This document shows, piece after piece, positions 44,181 through 56,800 of a stretch of 64,000 bases of DNA. The notes beneath the pieces were generated by a model. The model searched no databases and was not told the origin of the DNA. It saw only the letters and a program-made list of their open reading frames with translations. Numbering within the stretch: position 1 is the stretch's first letter; every line of letters starts with the position of its first letter. The stretch is from Cristatella mucedo (Eukaryota; Bryozoa; Phylactolaemata; Cristatellidae), in NCBI GenBank assembly GCA_009760855.2, contig WPIO01000002.1, forward strand, positions 7,463,001 to 7,527,000. Direction: 5' to 3'. The position numbers and the translations under genes were made by a program.

Positions 44181-46309
44181 AGTAACATCTCTACATGACT
44201 CCTCACCCTCAAATCTTTGCAGGACCTCAATGTCCACATTCAAGCATTCCATTAGTGACCCCATCTTGGAGTTTACCTCCCAGTCTAAGGGATTTTCTGC
44301 TGGCTTACTTAAGTGACATATAAATTGTTCTTTAGCCTCGGGTCTTATCCCTGCTTATTTCATAATGCCACTAACTTTTAGGTCACCCATTCAGAAAGCA
44401 ACAATAGACCAGGAGAGCGTAATTTCCGCCCAGTCTCCCTGCTGACGCTATTATTAAAGTCACTTGGACGAGTAGTGGCACACCAGCTGAACTCTTACAT
44501 CAAAACTTCAAAAATAGAAAGTGTCGTCTAGGTATTAAAGCTAATCACTCCACACAGTCAACATTGATTGATACGGGTGTATAAAAACCTTCTAAGGAAT
44601 GCAGACTTAGGTAAAGTTTTTCCGCTTGAATTTCTCGATCGTTCGGCAGCGTTTGATACTAATAATCGCAAAGTCCTTCTCGAGAACCTTTCATCTGGCC
44701 TGAGCATCACTGGAATGGCACTGCACTGGTAAAGATCCTATCTCAGTTTGAAGCTTCTCAGCTCTAATATCAACTGGTAGCAACCACCCGAGGAACCACT
44801 AAAGTACGGGCTACCCTACTGCTCTGCACTTGTTCCACGTCTTTTTACAATTTATGCTCTTTCCCTAGCCGATGCAATCCCCAAGTAATATCTAAGCTTT
44901 CATTCTAATAGTGTACAGCTGTACTTCTGTTTTGATCTTATCCAGCATTCCAGAACGTTTGACTCACTGAACTCCGTGACTGCAGGTATTGCTGACATCC
45001 GCACTTGGCTGGTAGCAAACTTATTCAAATTGAATGGAGATAAAACATACTTAATAGTTGTGGACGAACCAGGTGTGACTCAGAAATTGGAAAACTTAAT
45101 GCTCAAAATGAGCTTTGCCAACATATCTCTCATAGCATCTGCACGAAATCTGGACGTCTGTTTCCAAAGGTATCTTTCACTAGAAGACCACCGCACGAGC
45201 TCTGCAGTAAACTTTGATGACATTCAGCTGGTAACATTGCAAAATATTGGGCCTGCTTAGGCAGGGATACCCCATCCAAGTTGGTCCATGCATTTGTGAC
45301 ATCCCGCCTCGACTTCTGTAACTCGCTGCTGGTAGGTATTCGGGCCTATGATATCAGGCACTTACATTTGGTGCCAAACTCTGTAGCCAGGCTTTTCTGT
45401 CATGAGAATCGTAGTTTCTACATTCTATCACTTCTCACGAATGCGCTGGCTCCCAATTAAGCAAAGCATCGACGTCAAGGTTTCGTACCTCACCTTTAGG
45501 GTGAGGCTTCATTCTCTTGCTCCAGTCTACCTTTCAGAGCTAGCACTTAATCAGAATAGACATAGGACCACTCGCTCTTCTGACTAAGATCATTTAACTA
45601 TGCCTTGAACCAATTTCCAGTGCTATGGAGACCATTCCTTTAGTTCGCATGCTCCGAAAGTGTGAAACTCACTCTTGACTGGCGTCATGACATCACTGAC
45701 TTGAAGGCATTTAAGCAGCTGTTAAAAACACACCGTTCCCTCACGTAATTTGCTGGGTTCTTGTGAATTGATTGTCACGCGTGAGCGTATTCGTGCTGCC
45801 TGGGTGCATCTTATCACTGACCATATATAAATGATTCCTTGTAAAGCATATGTAAAGTGCTTAGATAGAAATTAAGCTCTCTGATGGCAGTTTACAAATA
45901 CAGGCCCCACATATTACTTTGATTATTATTTTAATTTCCTTTTATCCTTATCCATACGAATCCTAGGTATACCTACTCTTGCTTTCCTCCTAGTCGGCCT
46001 CAGCAATAAAACAACTAAATGTAGGCACATACCTACATGCATTCTTGCATTATGCAATCCTTGTACATCTTAAAAAGGAAAAGGCAGAGCCAGCACTCAA
46101 TGATAACTCTTAGCTAACTATTGATTACGAGAGGCATCATGTGTAAAAACCACCTCAGCTTTGAAGTTCTTTCCAAATGACTGCCCCTTAATCAGCTTAT
46201 TTTCACATCGAAGGCTGGCTAAAATTAGCATGTCACGTGATACATGTTAGACAGCTCAGCTAGTCAGTTCACTAGCCCTGCCACTCCGGACTTGAGTCCA
46301 AAGGATTTT

Positions 46310-47050
46310 AGATTGGCTAATGATGCAGATAAGTGAGCAGATTCGGATAAGCATGAAGTGCGAGACGTGGGCTATTGAAAAAAATAAGAAAACAAGTTCT
46401 GATAGGTAAGCAGGAAAACGAAAAACGGAAGGACCCTAATGTGAATGACACAACCTTGCCGTTTATTTGCTTCGTGACGGGGAGCCAGTGCAGGGCACGG
46501 GATAGCATACGATCGGCAGTTTCGACGCTCGTGAGAACAGCTTAGCAGCTTAGCCCATTCTATCCGTCCAAGTGTCTTCACGAACTGCCCAGACAGGGTG
46601 ACCTGCGAGAGTTGAGTGGCTTAAGTGGAGACGGGATGTCACAAATGCACGAAATTACGTTTTGTCGAAACGCTTATCTAAGCATGATCAAAGTTTTGGT
46701 ATATCCTCTAATTAAAAATGGAAAGACTTGACTCTGAAGCTGACGCACAGCTGATCCCAGTGAAATGTTGCTTTGGGCTGGGACGTCCAGAATTGTGCAG
46801 AGGCCCTTGGACGGAGATGCTGAACGAGCCTATTTAGGAGAGTGAAGCATTCCAGCTTCTGAGCCGACACTAGGCCAGCCCATAATTATTGGGTTAATCT
46901 GGCCATCATTCAACTTACGAGAGTTAGCTGTCATCCATATGCAAATGTCGGCAGTGCAAGCGGTAAATAAGTCGACAGAGTCGGGCTATCGAAAGGCTGA
47001 ATAAAGTCAAAGCGCAGGAAGAGCTCCTCGCGATCTGGTAAGATCTTGCT
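46310..47050 (-). mobile_element. Ancient LINE remnant, antisense
   Basis: Minus-strand pieces such as LHWLPVTKQINGKVVSF (46440-46495) match the post-RT block of the other LINEs (LHWLPVKQRIDFKVLSL). Pieces upstream of this resemble the DIRIWM and YADD region at 46920-47040. No intact reading frame. Confidence 0.65.
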
Positions 47051-47654
47051 AGATCTGGCGGAGCTCTGTGTGCTGCTCTTTGTGGGGAGCGAAAGGCAAG
47101 ATCGTGCTTGACTTGACATCGGCAAGCGTTCGATAGCTAGATCGTGACAAGAAGGTGACCTAGTTTAGGTCCTATTGCAGTTCGCGCCTCAACTATCGAG
47201 CTTCGCTCTGTGTACTGCCAGAATCTGGTGAGCGCTCTGGCCTAGACCGTATACTGCTCACCTCAGGCGTCACAGTCTGACGTCGACGTCGACGTCTGAC
47301 ACTTACAGCGGTGCACCGCGAGCCTACAGAAACAACCCTCGAGGCCACGAATTCACTAATGCGTCCAAGGCCGTTGAGAAAATCAATGTGGGCCGGTGAT
47401 AACAACCTGTAGATAGGCATGGTGTAGGTACGCTGCGTTCCGCATCCTAGGTCTTGGCATAAGCGGATACAAACCAGCGATAGCCATTGCTCGATTTGCA
47501 CTTTTTTGTATTCAAAATCTTCTTTAAAGTCTTCTTTAAAGAAAAAACACACATCCAATGCCAGCAAACAGTTTTCAAGATAGCTGCATGCTTTAACCAA
47601 GAAGACAGTCAGATTTAGCGTATAAAAGAATGCAGTCAAGTGTTGCATCCTGCC
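47051..47654. other. Unannotated spacer
   Basis: ORF 47193-47648 (minus) has no recognised feature. Confidence 0.35.
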
Positions 47655-47828
47655 AATAATGCCAATAATGCTGCCTAGATCATTGAGTATCCTGTTCCAA
47701 AGTGACCTTTCATTAGACGATCACATAGGCTCCACAGTCCAGTCTGCCTACTTTCAACAACTTAAGATTGCTAAAATGTGGGTTTGCTTAGATGGGCACA
47801 CTACATCTAAATTGGTCCATGCATTTGT

Positions 47829-47831
<3 letters not shown>

Positions 47832-47908
<77 letters not shown>
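47832..47908 (+). repeat. CA/TA microsatellite
   Basis: CA run (about 47832-47889) and TA run (to 47908), at the 3' end of the antisense SINE-A, where it may have grown from the SINE tail. Confidence 0.93.
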
Positions 47909-47909
47909 A

Positions 47910-48055
47910 TTAACTCATTTGTATAGCGCCCCAAGAGAACTTAATCTCTATTCAGGCGCTTCACATATGCCTCCGGGCTCGAGCCCATGACCTCAGCCAG
48001 ACATTGGTCGGGGGGGGGGCGAGCACCTTAACCACTAGACCAAACCAGCTCGGCG
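47910..48055 (-). repeat. SINE-A, antisense, well preserved
   Basis: Reverse complement gives CGCCGAGCTGGTTTGGTCTA (box A region), a long C-run insertion, box B GGGCTCGAGCCC, CATATGTGAAGCGCCTGAAT and the closing GGGGCGCTATACAAATGAG. Same structure as 29810-29935. Confidence 0.85.
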
Positions 48056-49204
48056 ACATACCGTCTTGACTTCCGTAACCCACTGCTTGCTGGTCTACCG
48101 ACCTGTGCAATCAGGCGCTTACAGTCGGTGAAAAGCTCTGCAGCTAGGCCTGTCTGTCGTGAGCTTTGCAGTTGCTTTGTCCTAGCACTTCTCGCCGACC
48201 TACTTTAGCCCCCAGTCAGGCAGTGCATCGACTTCAAGGCTCTGTCACTCACCTTTAGGTCCCTTCATTCTTTGGCTACAGCGTACTTATAAGGTCTACT
48301 CCTCCACTAGGCTAAGCACCGTACAATCCGCTTTTCGGAATCTAATCGTGTACCTATACCTTATACAAACCTCAAATCTTTTGGAGACCGAGCCTTTAGT
48401 TCGTATGCTCTCAAAGCCTGGAACTCACTTCCAACTTTCGTCACAACATCCCATGACTTGACCACATTTAATAGTAACTACAAACAAGCACATTTATTTA
48501 TCACAGCATTTAGCAGGTTCGTGTAATTCGTCTTTTACTTCTATTCGTCTTTTTTTTTCTTTTATGCATGCTGTCACTGAACATGCTGCCACTAACCTCA
48601 TTTGCACGTCACCCCCAACTATGTTGTGCTTATTGTGATTGAGCCTGCTCCGCTAATCATTCAATCGTGCTTCTTTTGCAGCAAATGTAAAGTGCCTAGA
48701 AAGAGATTGAGTTTTCTTAGGGCGCTAAATCAAATGCATCATTATTATCATCCAGGGGCGTACCAAGGAGCGAGGCGAGGAGCTTGGCTGGGGGCAATGA
48801 GCGAGCCAGCGGCGAGACGTCCACACTCCCCTGCAGATGCCGACGATTGGCTACCGTGGGTGGGCAGTGTCACAGCATGGGAAGATTCCTCACTTAATCT
48901 TGGCACACCACTGCCTACCAATAAAACATTTGGCTTTGACATAGAGGACGCTACGGCATGCTCTGCAGGAAGTCAACAATGACTCCACACATGGATTTCA
49001 AACTTACAGTGATGACAATAATATTGACACTGGGTGCTAAAATTCAGGCTCTTCAGCACAAGGTACTTGAAAGTGGGACCTGTTTGCTGTGACACGAAAA
49101 CGACGGTGCATATTGCTTTCATTAACAGCAGCTCCAAAAGAGATTAGCTATTAACCTTGCAAAATCTGTTCCAAGACATTAATACTGTAGGAGCCTAGAT
49201 GCAG

Positions 49205-49295
49205 CAAGGAGCAAATGTAAAGCGCCTAGAAAGAGATTAAGTTCTCTGAGGGCGCTTTATCAAGTACATTATTATTATTATTATTATTATTATTA
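49205..49295 (+). mobile_element. LINE-A minimal 3' end
   Basis: Only about 60 bp of 3' end (hairpin 49216-49258) plus an ATT tail, identical to the family-A consensus except one base: an extreme 5' truncation. Confidence 0.88.
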
Positions 49296-49374
49296 ACGTG
49301 AACTTTCAAAAGTGTGCTGCCAAGCAATAAACTAGAACGACTGCTAGACAATGAGCATTGCTTTGCTAGATCAA

Positions 49375-49525
49375 TACGGTGAGCAATGGGTCTTAGCCTG
49401 GGGCGCGCACGTAACGATCCCGGTCGCGGGTTCGAGTCCTGCTGCAGGCAATCGTCTACTCCGTGCTGGGATTATGGTGGCAGCCAGCGAGGCTCTTCCG
49501 CCGCTAAATAAACGAGGCCTTTAAA
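49375..49525 (+). repeat. SINE-B copy
   Basis: Box B GGTTCGAGTCC (about 49429), then CTGCTGCAGGCAATCGTCT and AGGCTCTTCCGCCGCTAAAT, as in the other SINE-B copies. Confidence 0.75.
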
Positions 49526-49559
49526 TGGTCCGCCTACCTTTATTCTAGTGCTGCACGCG

Positions 49560-50350
49560 CCTGAGCTCTAGCCGAGGCTGCAGCCAGGGCAACGCAGTCG
49601 GCGATGAGCGAAAGAGTCCTTCATCGTCGGGCGAACGCCAGTGTCCACAGGCCGGTTAATCCCATGGACGTCGCCCTCCAGTCGACTAGGCGTTGGGAGA
49701 CGCCACCTTAGCCACGTGTCGCCAGCGAACACTTCGCAACTCAGGAATGCACGCAGGCTCTCATTCATTCCGAATGGGCGCGGTGGCGCTCGGTTGGGTG
49801 GCGGCATCGAGCTGCAGCAGCAGCAGCGAGAAGCAAAGGCGGCGGCGGTGGCGGCGGGCGGCGGAGGAAGGAGGAAGTGGGAGGAGGAAGCGAAGGCGGC
49901 GGCCGCGGCGGCTCTCTCTCGCTCATCCGTCACGAGCGGGCAAATCGATGAGCAGCTCGCGTCGGGCCGCCGTCATAGGCACAATACCACAGCTGGGCCA
50001 TCGCTTTAGGCGCGGACCAAAAAGAGGCCGCTGCATGCTGCCACTGTCGGCTGCCTCCGCCACCGCAGCCGCTCTGTACGTCTCCTCGCAGCTGTCGGGC
50101 CTATCCTTGGCAGCCGGCGTTGACTGGGAGTGCGTGCGCTGCAACCTGCAACCGAGTGTAACAGATCAGCCGTCGAGGCGGCTCAATCTGACTGACAGCA
50201 CAGTGGTTTCCCTCTCACAATTGTTCCGTCAAGCGAAGAAGACTGTGAAGAGTGCTACGCTTTCTTGTCTCACTGAAATGTGGCTACAGGCCCTAGAGCA
50301 GCAGGAGCGCGACAGCGAGTGGGTGAGTGCCGCTCCATCAGTTCGCTAGA
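49560..50350 (+). CDS. CpG island with candidate first coding exon
   Basis: A GC-rich block holds a plus-strand frame open from 49693, with a plausible ATG at 49948 (MSSSRRAAVIGTIPQLG). The frame runs through LNLTDSTVVSLSQLFRQAKK and LTEMWLQALEQQERDSEW to a consensus donor TGG|GTGAGT at 50322/50323. The amphipathic C-terminal part looks like real protein, while the N-terminal Arg/Ala-rich part may be untranslated. No family is recognised, and the minus strand is also open over part of the region. Confidence 0.35.
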
Positions 50351-50559
50351 TGTTTCTTGCAAGTTCCTTTCAGGACCTAGAGCTAACCGTTATCCCGAAA
50401 CTGCTTTTCTCACTCTGCTTACAGCGACTTTCTGAGCACTGCAAACGTGCTAAACGCTGCCAGCTTTCTGAGATCTCTCAGCAGTGTTTGGCACATCCGG
50501 GGAGCATGCTGGGAGGATCCACGGAGCTGCACTTGTAAAGCTGGATCCCGCCCTACTGC

Positions 50560-50760
50560 TTTGGCCTTTGGGCGGCCCCTTCTTTTCGCACTATATATTT
50601 TCTCTCCACGCAACGGCTTGAACCGTTTGGCTTTCATTTCTACGCCGATGACACTCAGTTCGACCATCGACCTTCGACGCTTCCAAGCATCTTCTCAGCT
50701 CAGCATCAGCGTCTCACTTGATTCCTTTGCAGCCTGCATCGCCGATGTGGTTCGGCATAC
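50560..50760 (+). mobile_element. LINE RT fragment
   Basis: LFALYIFS, then frameshifted FHFYADDTQF (about 50632-50660) and SLDSFAACIADV (50725) match RT motifs B-C and the following block of the LINEs here. Highly diverged. Confidence 0.65.
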
Positions 50761-51199
50761 AAAACGCTGGCCCAGAACAACGCCAACGGTTTATTGTACA
50801 AGGCACGGAGCAGCAAGACGACTGCCTTCGCCCCCTTCTCACACTAGAGTCTCCTTCCACTCCTCCAGTTGACCCCGATGATTAATCGAGGACCACAACT
50901 GTGCAGCGGCCGATCCTGATGGTGAATCCACCATCTGGCCACCCGCGGTTACCGGCCAGTGTCCATGCCACATCACAGGCTCATTAGAGGAGCCAGCCTA
51001 CACTCAAACTACACGCCCCCTTGACCTTACGGTCACAAGTTTGCAGCACCAACAAACATAGCTGCAACGTACAGGGCAGCATGAACGAGCCTTCGTGCAA
51101 GAATGTCACCGTGAGTAAAACGATTATGCACAGCCACCGAACTTGTCTGTTCTTCTCTGTTCGTGTCCTTCGCATTCTTACCCGTGCTTGATTCAGTGC

Positions 51200-51420
51200 A
51201 TGTTACTAACTGGCGATCCTACTAATCGGCGATCATAGGGCCTTCGTGTGTGCTTTGCATGCTGGCCTAAGCATTACACTTGCATAATTTTGAGCGCTTG
51301 TGTCTAAGCATGGTACCCTGCAAGTCACTTTGTTTACTGATTCTCCTGCAAGTTGAATGGCGCCTAGGTAGAAATTTGGTTCTCTTACGGCTCTATGCAA
51401 GCGATCTATTCGTTTTATTA
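51200..51420 (+). mobile_element. Degraded LINE 3' end
   Basis: Contains CTTTGCATGCTGGCC and a hairpin remnant GAATGGCGCCTAGGTAGAAA with TTCTCTTACGGCTCTATGCA. Confidence 0.55.
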
Positions 51421-51429
51421 TCCAGCGTC

Positions 51430-51575
51430 TAATAAAAAAAGAAGGTTGCCTGATTCAGCAGCCTCATTCTGTGCAGCGGCAGAAGAGCCCTACGCATCTA
51501 TCACCACGCTTGCAGTGGGCTATAAAAGGATCGTCTCCCGCACGACTCGAACCAACGACCTAGGCTGTCAATTGG
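51430..51575 (-). repeat. SINE-B copy, antisense
   Basis: Reverse complement has GGTCGTTGGTTCGAGTCGTG (box B), GGGAGACGATCC, and GGGCTCTTCTGCCGCTGCAC with AATGAGGCTG near the end. Confidence 0.7.
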
Positions 51576-51579
51576 GGGC

Positions 51580-51975
51580 CGCGCCTCAGCGCCGAGCTAA
51601 AACCTGGACGTGGCGACGGAACAGATGCGCTAGCTGGCGCCAACGGCGCGCGACGGCGCTGGCCAAGCCACGAAAGACGAATGAGCTTCCGGTGGCTTCC
51701 GGCGGCCGAAGCAGCGAAAGCAACGGTGAAAGCTGCGGTCGCTCGATTCCGTCGTTCGAGTAGAAGGTCGTCGAGCTTGGCGGCGGCACGGCGTACGGAT
51801 CTCGCAGTTCCGGCCTCGAACCTTTGAGACTCTTCGACTCGCGACAGGTGAGGAGGTGAGAAAATGCGACCGCAGGCCACCGCCATAGAGAATCGAGCTC
51901 GGCCGCTCGACGCCGGGCCCAACGCTCGGGCGCCACGGTGGTGGCGGCGGCGGCGGCCTATTCGCGAGCCCGAGC
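51580..51975. promoter_or_regulatory. CpG-rich island
   Basis: GC-rich and open in several frames on both strands; no gene can be assigned. Confidence 0.4.
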
Positions 51976-52537
51976 ATAGCTTAGATTTACGGCTTCTCTC
52001 GAATTCGTTGCAGGGGCATCTGGCAATTCCAGCCGGTTGCGGACATTTCTCAAAATACTGCTGTTGCTCTGCTGCGGCTGCTACAGAGCCCAGTTAAAAT
52101 TGAGCGACAGTTGGAAAGTCGCGCCACTGGTGTGCTACGAAGACGACGCCTGCTACATGTCCGCGGCACCTGACCGGTGGGCTTTCCTAGAGACGGCTGT
52201 AGAGTATAGGCATGCGTAGTATTCAGCGAGGGCAAGCCCGTATCGCTTGCGGTGGCATTCATATCGGGATAGAAGATCGAGACACTCGCCTAATTATTAA
52301 GCTGAATTTACCCTATTGCCTTTGCTAATAAACGGAAGGCGACTTTGTGGCAATTTCTCTGGTTTGGCTACTACGTCACCACATCTTGGAGGTAGGCAAA
52401 TCGGCCTGCTGTCGTGGAATAGAAGCTGCTTCTACTGTTTTGGCTACTAGCTGGACGAGTCGCCCGATCGAAACCTGGGGCTCGTCACGTACATCACGCG
52501 ACCAAAGCAACAATGCCTGACGTTCGTACGCTTGAGC

Positions 52538-52833
52538 ACATTTAAAAGAAACTTAAAAACATACCTATTTAGGACAGCATTTAGTGGGTCCTTGTGATTC
52601 GTCCTCGATGTGCTTATGCGTGCTGACACTGTTCATGCTGCCACTAACCACATTTGCATGCTGACCCAGTGCATGTAACCCCTAACCATGTTATTCATTT
52701 TGTTTGTTTTTCAAGCATGATTTTACTTACTATTCTATTGCGTATCACTTTGCAGCAAATGTAAAGCGCCTAGAAAGAGATTAAGTTCTCTGAGGGCGCT
52801 TTATCAAGTGCAATATTATTATTATTATTATTA
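52538..52833 (+). mobile_element. LINE-A 3'-end insertion
   Basis: Identical by eye to the end of LINE A1 from ACATTTAAAAGAAAC on. TTGAGC flanks it at 52532-52537 and 52834-52839, a 6-bp target-site duplication. Confidence 0.93.
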
Positions 52834-52844
52834 TTGAGCTATAA

Positions 52845-53010
52845 CAAGCACACAAGTTTAGCTGACTTACCAGCCTAATTTATAGCGACAGAAGAGCCTT
52901 GTATGCTCTCACAATCGCTCACAGCGAGCAATGCAGGATCGCCCACTGCAGGACTTAAATCCGTGACCTGAGTCGTGAAGTGAGAGCACCTGACCTCCTA
53001 GGCTTAAGAA
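52845..53010 (-). repeat. SINE-B copy, antisense
   Basis: Reverse complement contains a box B-like GGATTTAAGTCCTGCAGTGG, GCGATCCTGCATTGCTCGC and AAGGCTCTTCTGTCGCTATA. It directly follows the LINE-A insertion. Confidence 0.7.
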
Positions 53011-53104
53011 GTCGGCAGCGGCATGACCACAGCACGGCTTGGCAGCAGGCGGGTGGGCCAGAGCAGGCCGAAAATGCATGTCGCCATCTTAACAGGCAGG
53101 TAAA

Positions 53105-53195
53105 AGTAGCAGCAGCAGTAATAGTTTAGCAGCAATAGTAGCAGCTACATCAGCAGCAGCAGCAGCAGCGGTAATATAATAGTAGCAGCAGCAGT
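53105..53195 (+). repeat. AGC-rich trinucleotide repeat
   Basis: Interrupted AGC/AGT units. Confidence 0.85.
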
Positions 53196-54569
53196 TTCAG
53201 GTCTAGACTTTTGAAGTGTTTGCACCCAAGCGACTAACCCTGTCGGAAGAATTGACCTTTGCAGCGGTAAGTAGTCAATATTGTGCTTGCAATTACGGGG
53301 TCGGCATGAAATTACTAAGAGCGGCACTCTCGGGGGGGGGGAGGAGGAGGTGGAAGTGCTGGAGAGAAGCCCGCGCTTCCGGTGACTGTGACTCACTCGT
53401 ACGATGGGGGATGGGAATGGTGCGTGACGCAATTTAGGAAGCTCGTCGGATCGGCCAGTTTTATTTAGTTGATCCAGCCAGGCTGTTATGCTTCCGTGAC
53501 GCAAGCGATTCTGGGATCCGGGTTCGGCTCCGTTCATCAGGTCCGAACGATTAAAAATGACGATGGACACAACGAGGTAAGCCCCCCTACCCCCCCCCCC
53601 CACTTGAAGTTATGCAATTCAGCTACGCTCAGATGGCGGCTTGCTTCGTTTATGCAGGCAGCTCATTCCCTTTCGCTCTACGGAAGTCTGCTAGTCGCCG
53701 GATGCTTCCCGTGTGCTCTCCGAATGTCCGATTGTCTCCCGTACGCTCGGAGTATCCCTTCAGCTACTCAGCGTTTACTGTCCACTTGCTTCGCGATAGA
53801 ATGTGTTTTCCTTTCTTTCTTAAGTAGTGATTCGAAACTGATTTCTTTGGCTCTTCGGTTACGTATGTCTGGCATCAAGTTAGCTAGCTGTAGGCAATAA
53901 TGCGGAAGATGCGAATCTCTCAAGAAATGAATGATACCGTTAGAACAGCCCAGAACGGCGAAGTTGGAAAACGCGGCAGAAAACAAGCTGCAAAAGCCCA
54001 GCCACAGGCCAGCCACACTATTCGCCTCTAGAATCGCAAATCACCAATAATTCAGAGTTGAACAAGAAATCCATCTACCTAGCGTGGATATGCCGTTTCC
54101 TGATGATTTCATTCGCATAGCGCCATGCGTCAACTCAGCACATAAATAATTTGAGGGAAGAAGAAAACGTGTTTCGAGCAGTTTCTTGCATCACTTGCAG
54201 GCACCGCCCACAAAAGAACCGGCTGCAGTTAAAACACCTGATTACTCACAGCTTCCGCTTGGGCTTCCACGCTTCCACTTTGCAGTCTCTGTCGTCATCG
54301 TTGGCATCGTTGGCCTCGCTCGCTTTGCTCCGTAGCCTAAGTTGGGTCTGCTCTACATATCTGTGCCTGAACTACTCTTCCGCTTGGTACGCGGGAGACT
54401 TCGGCCTAAATTTTGGACGAATGCGCGACAAGCAAGTGAAATTCATTGCCCCGTCTGCTTCTTTTGCTGAGCGTGTCTTGACGCATGAAAGCCATTGAAA
54501 AGCGGCTGATGTTGAGGTCTGCGATTGTCCTTGACCGCGTCCTAGGAAGCCATGCTGGAGCCAATCAGT
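53196..54569. other. Unannotated single-copy-like region
   Basis: Donor-like sites CAGCG|GTAAGT (about 53269) and AACGAG|GTAAGC (about 53576) occur on the plus strand, but no convincing exon joins them. Several medium ORFs on both strands show no recognisable domain. Confidence 0.3.
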
Positions 54570-54683
54570 GAAGCGAGTTTTAAAGCGCCCGGATAGAAAT
54601 TAACCTCCTAGGGTGCCACATAGAAATCCTATTTTTAATTTTGTTATTGTATACAATTATTATTATTATTATTATTATTATTA
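54570..54683 (+). mobile_element. Degraded LINE 3' end
   Basis: GTTTTAAAGCGCCCGGATAG...CCTCCTAGGGTGCCACATAG hairpin remnant with ATT repeats at 54658-54682. Confidence 0.7.
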
Positions 54684-55262
54684 GCGACCATGCGCATTCA
54701 TACAAGAAGCTATCGAGCGGCTCGTTAAGAGAGCGCTTCGCCTCTTTCCTTTAGCTCGCAATACCTGCACCCTCCATGCAGCACGCTCCGACGCGCTCAG
54801 CTCATCTAGAAGATCTTGCACCACCGGGTCAGAGGATGCCCTTTGGATAGTGTCGAACTTCAATCGAATCGCCTCGAATTCGTACCCGGATCCCGGAGGA
54901 AGCTGGATGCTTTCAGTGTGGCCAAACTCTTCTCAGGCGACTTTCGCATTCTTCGTGAGTGCGTCAGAGTTCCGCAAGCCCGTCGGAAGTTAATGGGAAT
55001 CTCTTGGCGTCGGGCTGCTTGGAGTATCGAGAACGAAGGCAGGATTTTGGCCTGTTCCAGCTGCGATGACGACGGCATTGACTGGTGGCTTTCACGCCCA
55101 GCTGAGCTTGGACGATGGCCCCTCGTCCGAGCTCGGCTGCCTCCCGCAATGGTCCGTAGTTTCGCGAAAGAATGTCGTCAGACAAAAAAGGATTGTGCCC
55201 GGACACCGAGCTTTTTAATTGCATGGACAAAGCAGATTCTCCATCGCTGTTTCTGACGAATT
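54684..55262 (-). pseudogene. Coding-like fragment, unidentified
   Basis: Minus-strand frames give soluble-protein-like segments: KSSVSGHNPFLSDDILSRNY and REAAELGRGAIVQAQLGVKA (55215-55080), then in another frame QLPPGSGYEFEAIRLKFDTI and VVQDLLDELSASERAAWRVQ (54905-54755). The frame changes between them suggest a decayed gene or separate exons. No family recognised. Confidence 0.3.
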
Positions 55263-55344
55263 AATACAAGCTGGTCAAACTTGCTGTGCCTGCTATCAAA
55301 TGGAAAGATGAGCGTTCAATGCTTGAATGATATTACTGCCGCAG

Positions 55345-55480
55345 GCCGGCCCGCTTTGGCTCAGGAGCGAAGGCGCTCACCTTTGACATGCACAGTGGGC
55401 TCAAGCCCTGCAGCATCACGTGAAGTGCCTTAATGGCTTAGAGACTAATTGCTCTTAGGGTGCTATACAAATGAGTGAAA
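55345..55480 (+). repeat. SINE-A, degraded copy
   Basis: GCCGGCCCGCTTTGGCTCAG head, box B-like GGGCTCAAGCCCTGCAGCAT and tail GTGAAGTGCCTTAATGGC...GGGTGCTATACAAATGAG. Confidence 0.7.
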
Positions 55481-56024
55481 TACTTATTTTATGACATTTG
55501 CAATAACAAAAAGCGGACGGTCACGTTTTGAAGACTTTGTTTTCATTGGCTTGGACAAGCTCTACATGTTATATTTGAAACAGGTTTGGGTGATCCAGTG
55601 CGCTTTACTATTCTTCGCGGCATCTCTGCACTGGTGATATATCAAGACGGCTCCAGCCGGCAAAGTAGCACCGTAGCACCACGGTGGAGCAATGAAAGAG
55701 AGCGAAGTCTAGCCGAGGCTCGTCTTGTCTGTATCCCTCAGATTTTAGACTTTTGCCATTACCAATCAGCTAAAAGATTATCCGTGATTCGATAGCACTG
55801 CAGGCGTAGACACTTGGAAGAGGCAGATTGTCCTGGAGGCAATCTACTAATGAGTGTCGGTCCTAACTACCTATCCACATCCCCGGTGGTCACAACTAAT
55901 GCGGCGTCGTTAATGCTTTGAGACAGCTCACTTTCTGCTTTGGGCACAGTGCCCGTAGCTCGCTGTTCAACGTGCTCGTTTCAACGCTTCTTTTTTATAT
56001 TTGCTTTTAATGAACACGTTTTAG

Positions 56025-56157
56025 GGCTATATTTTTAGCTTAGAGTTTAGGATTTTGGGTTTTTAGGTTTACGGTTTAGGGGTTAAATTTTGATTTTTTT
56101 TTAGGTTTGAGGTTTTGGGAGTTTATGTTTAAGGGTTTAGCATTTAGGTTTTAGCGA
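56025..56157 (+). repeat. Degenerate TTTAGG-rich tract
   Basis: Imperfect units resembling GTTTAGGG/TTTTAGGT, G-rich on the plus strand. Telomere-like but too degenerate to define a period. Confidence 0.6.
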
Positions 56158-56479
56158 AAAACTTCTAAGCAGAAAAGATATCCCAAAACGTGTTTATTTA
56201 ACGTAAGTATAATACAAATAGTCAGGTGTGCGACGCTCCAATTTGAGTCGTATATTAAACAGAACCATCGCTCAAGTGTATCCACAAAATAGCGCACCCC
56301 TGCGAACGAACGTCCCCACGCAATCGACTGCAGCGCCCCTGCCCGGGGATCGAGATATTGTCTCCGGTCTGTGTAGTGGACTGCACGAGAAGGCGCGCGC
56401 GATGGCTCGAAATGAGGCTGGTGGTGCAGATGCTGTTCGAATGATGGATTCGTGAAAACCGTGGTAAGTATCAGTGGGC

Positions 56480-56800
56480 ACCCCATATTGCTCGACGAGT
56501 CAAAGCAGTACCGCTGGCAAGCTGCCGAGTAGTCGAAGCCCCTTGCTGCCGACCGGTCCGACTGCTCGCGCTGAGTCACTGCTGCAGCGCTCAACGGCGC
56601 AAACGCCGGCCGAGCGTTTTCGCAGCCTGACAGTGGGTTCCCCGCAGCATTTCCATTCGGCCGCTAGAGGCCTGGAGCTGGACGCGACGGCAGCAGCAGC
56701 AGCCGCCAGCGGCACATCCGGCGGCCTTCGGACACGTCCGCGGCGCTTGCGGCGTGCGCGGAACAGAAATAGTTGTAGCGCTAAGCCGGATAAGCTCCTG
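56480..56800. promoter_or_regulatory. Small CpG-rich block
   Basis: GC-rich with overlapping ORFs in both directions. A donor-like CGTG|GTAAGT lies just upstream at about 56463 (+). Confidence 0.35.

Larger units (their letters stand above)
47655..48750 (+). mobile_element. Degraded LINE 3' half with SINE inserted
   Basis: FQSDLSLDDHIGSTVQSAYF (about 47695) to the block encoding TSKLVHAFVT (47830), interrupted by the microsatellite/SINE-A at 47832-48055, then resumes with RLDFRNPLLAGLP-like sequence (48065). The hairpin (48686-48728) and tail close it. Confidence 0.85.
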
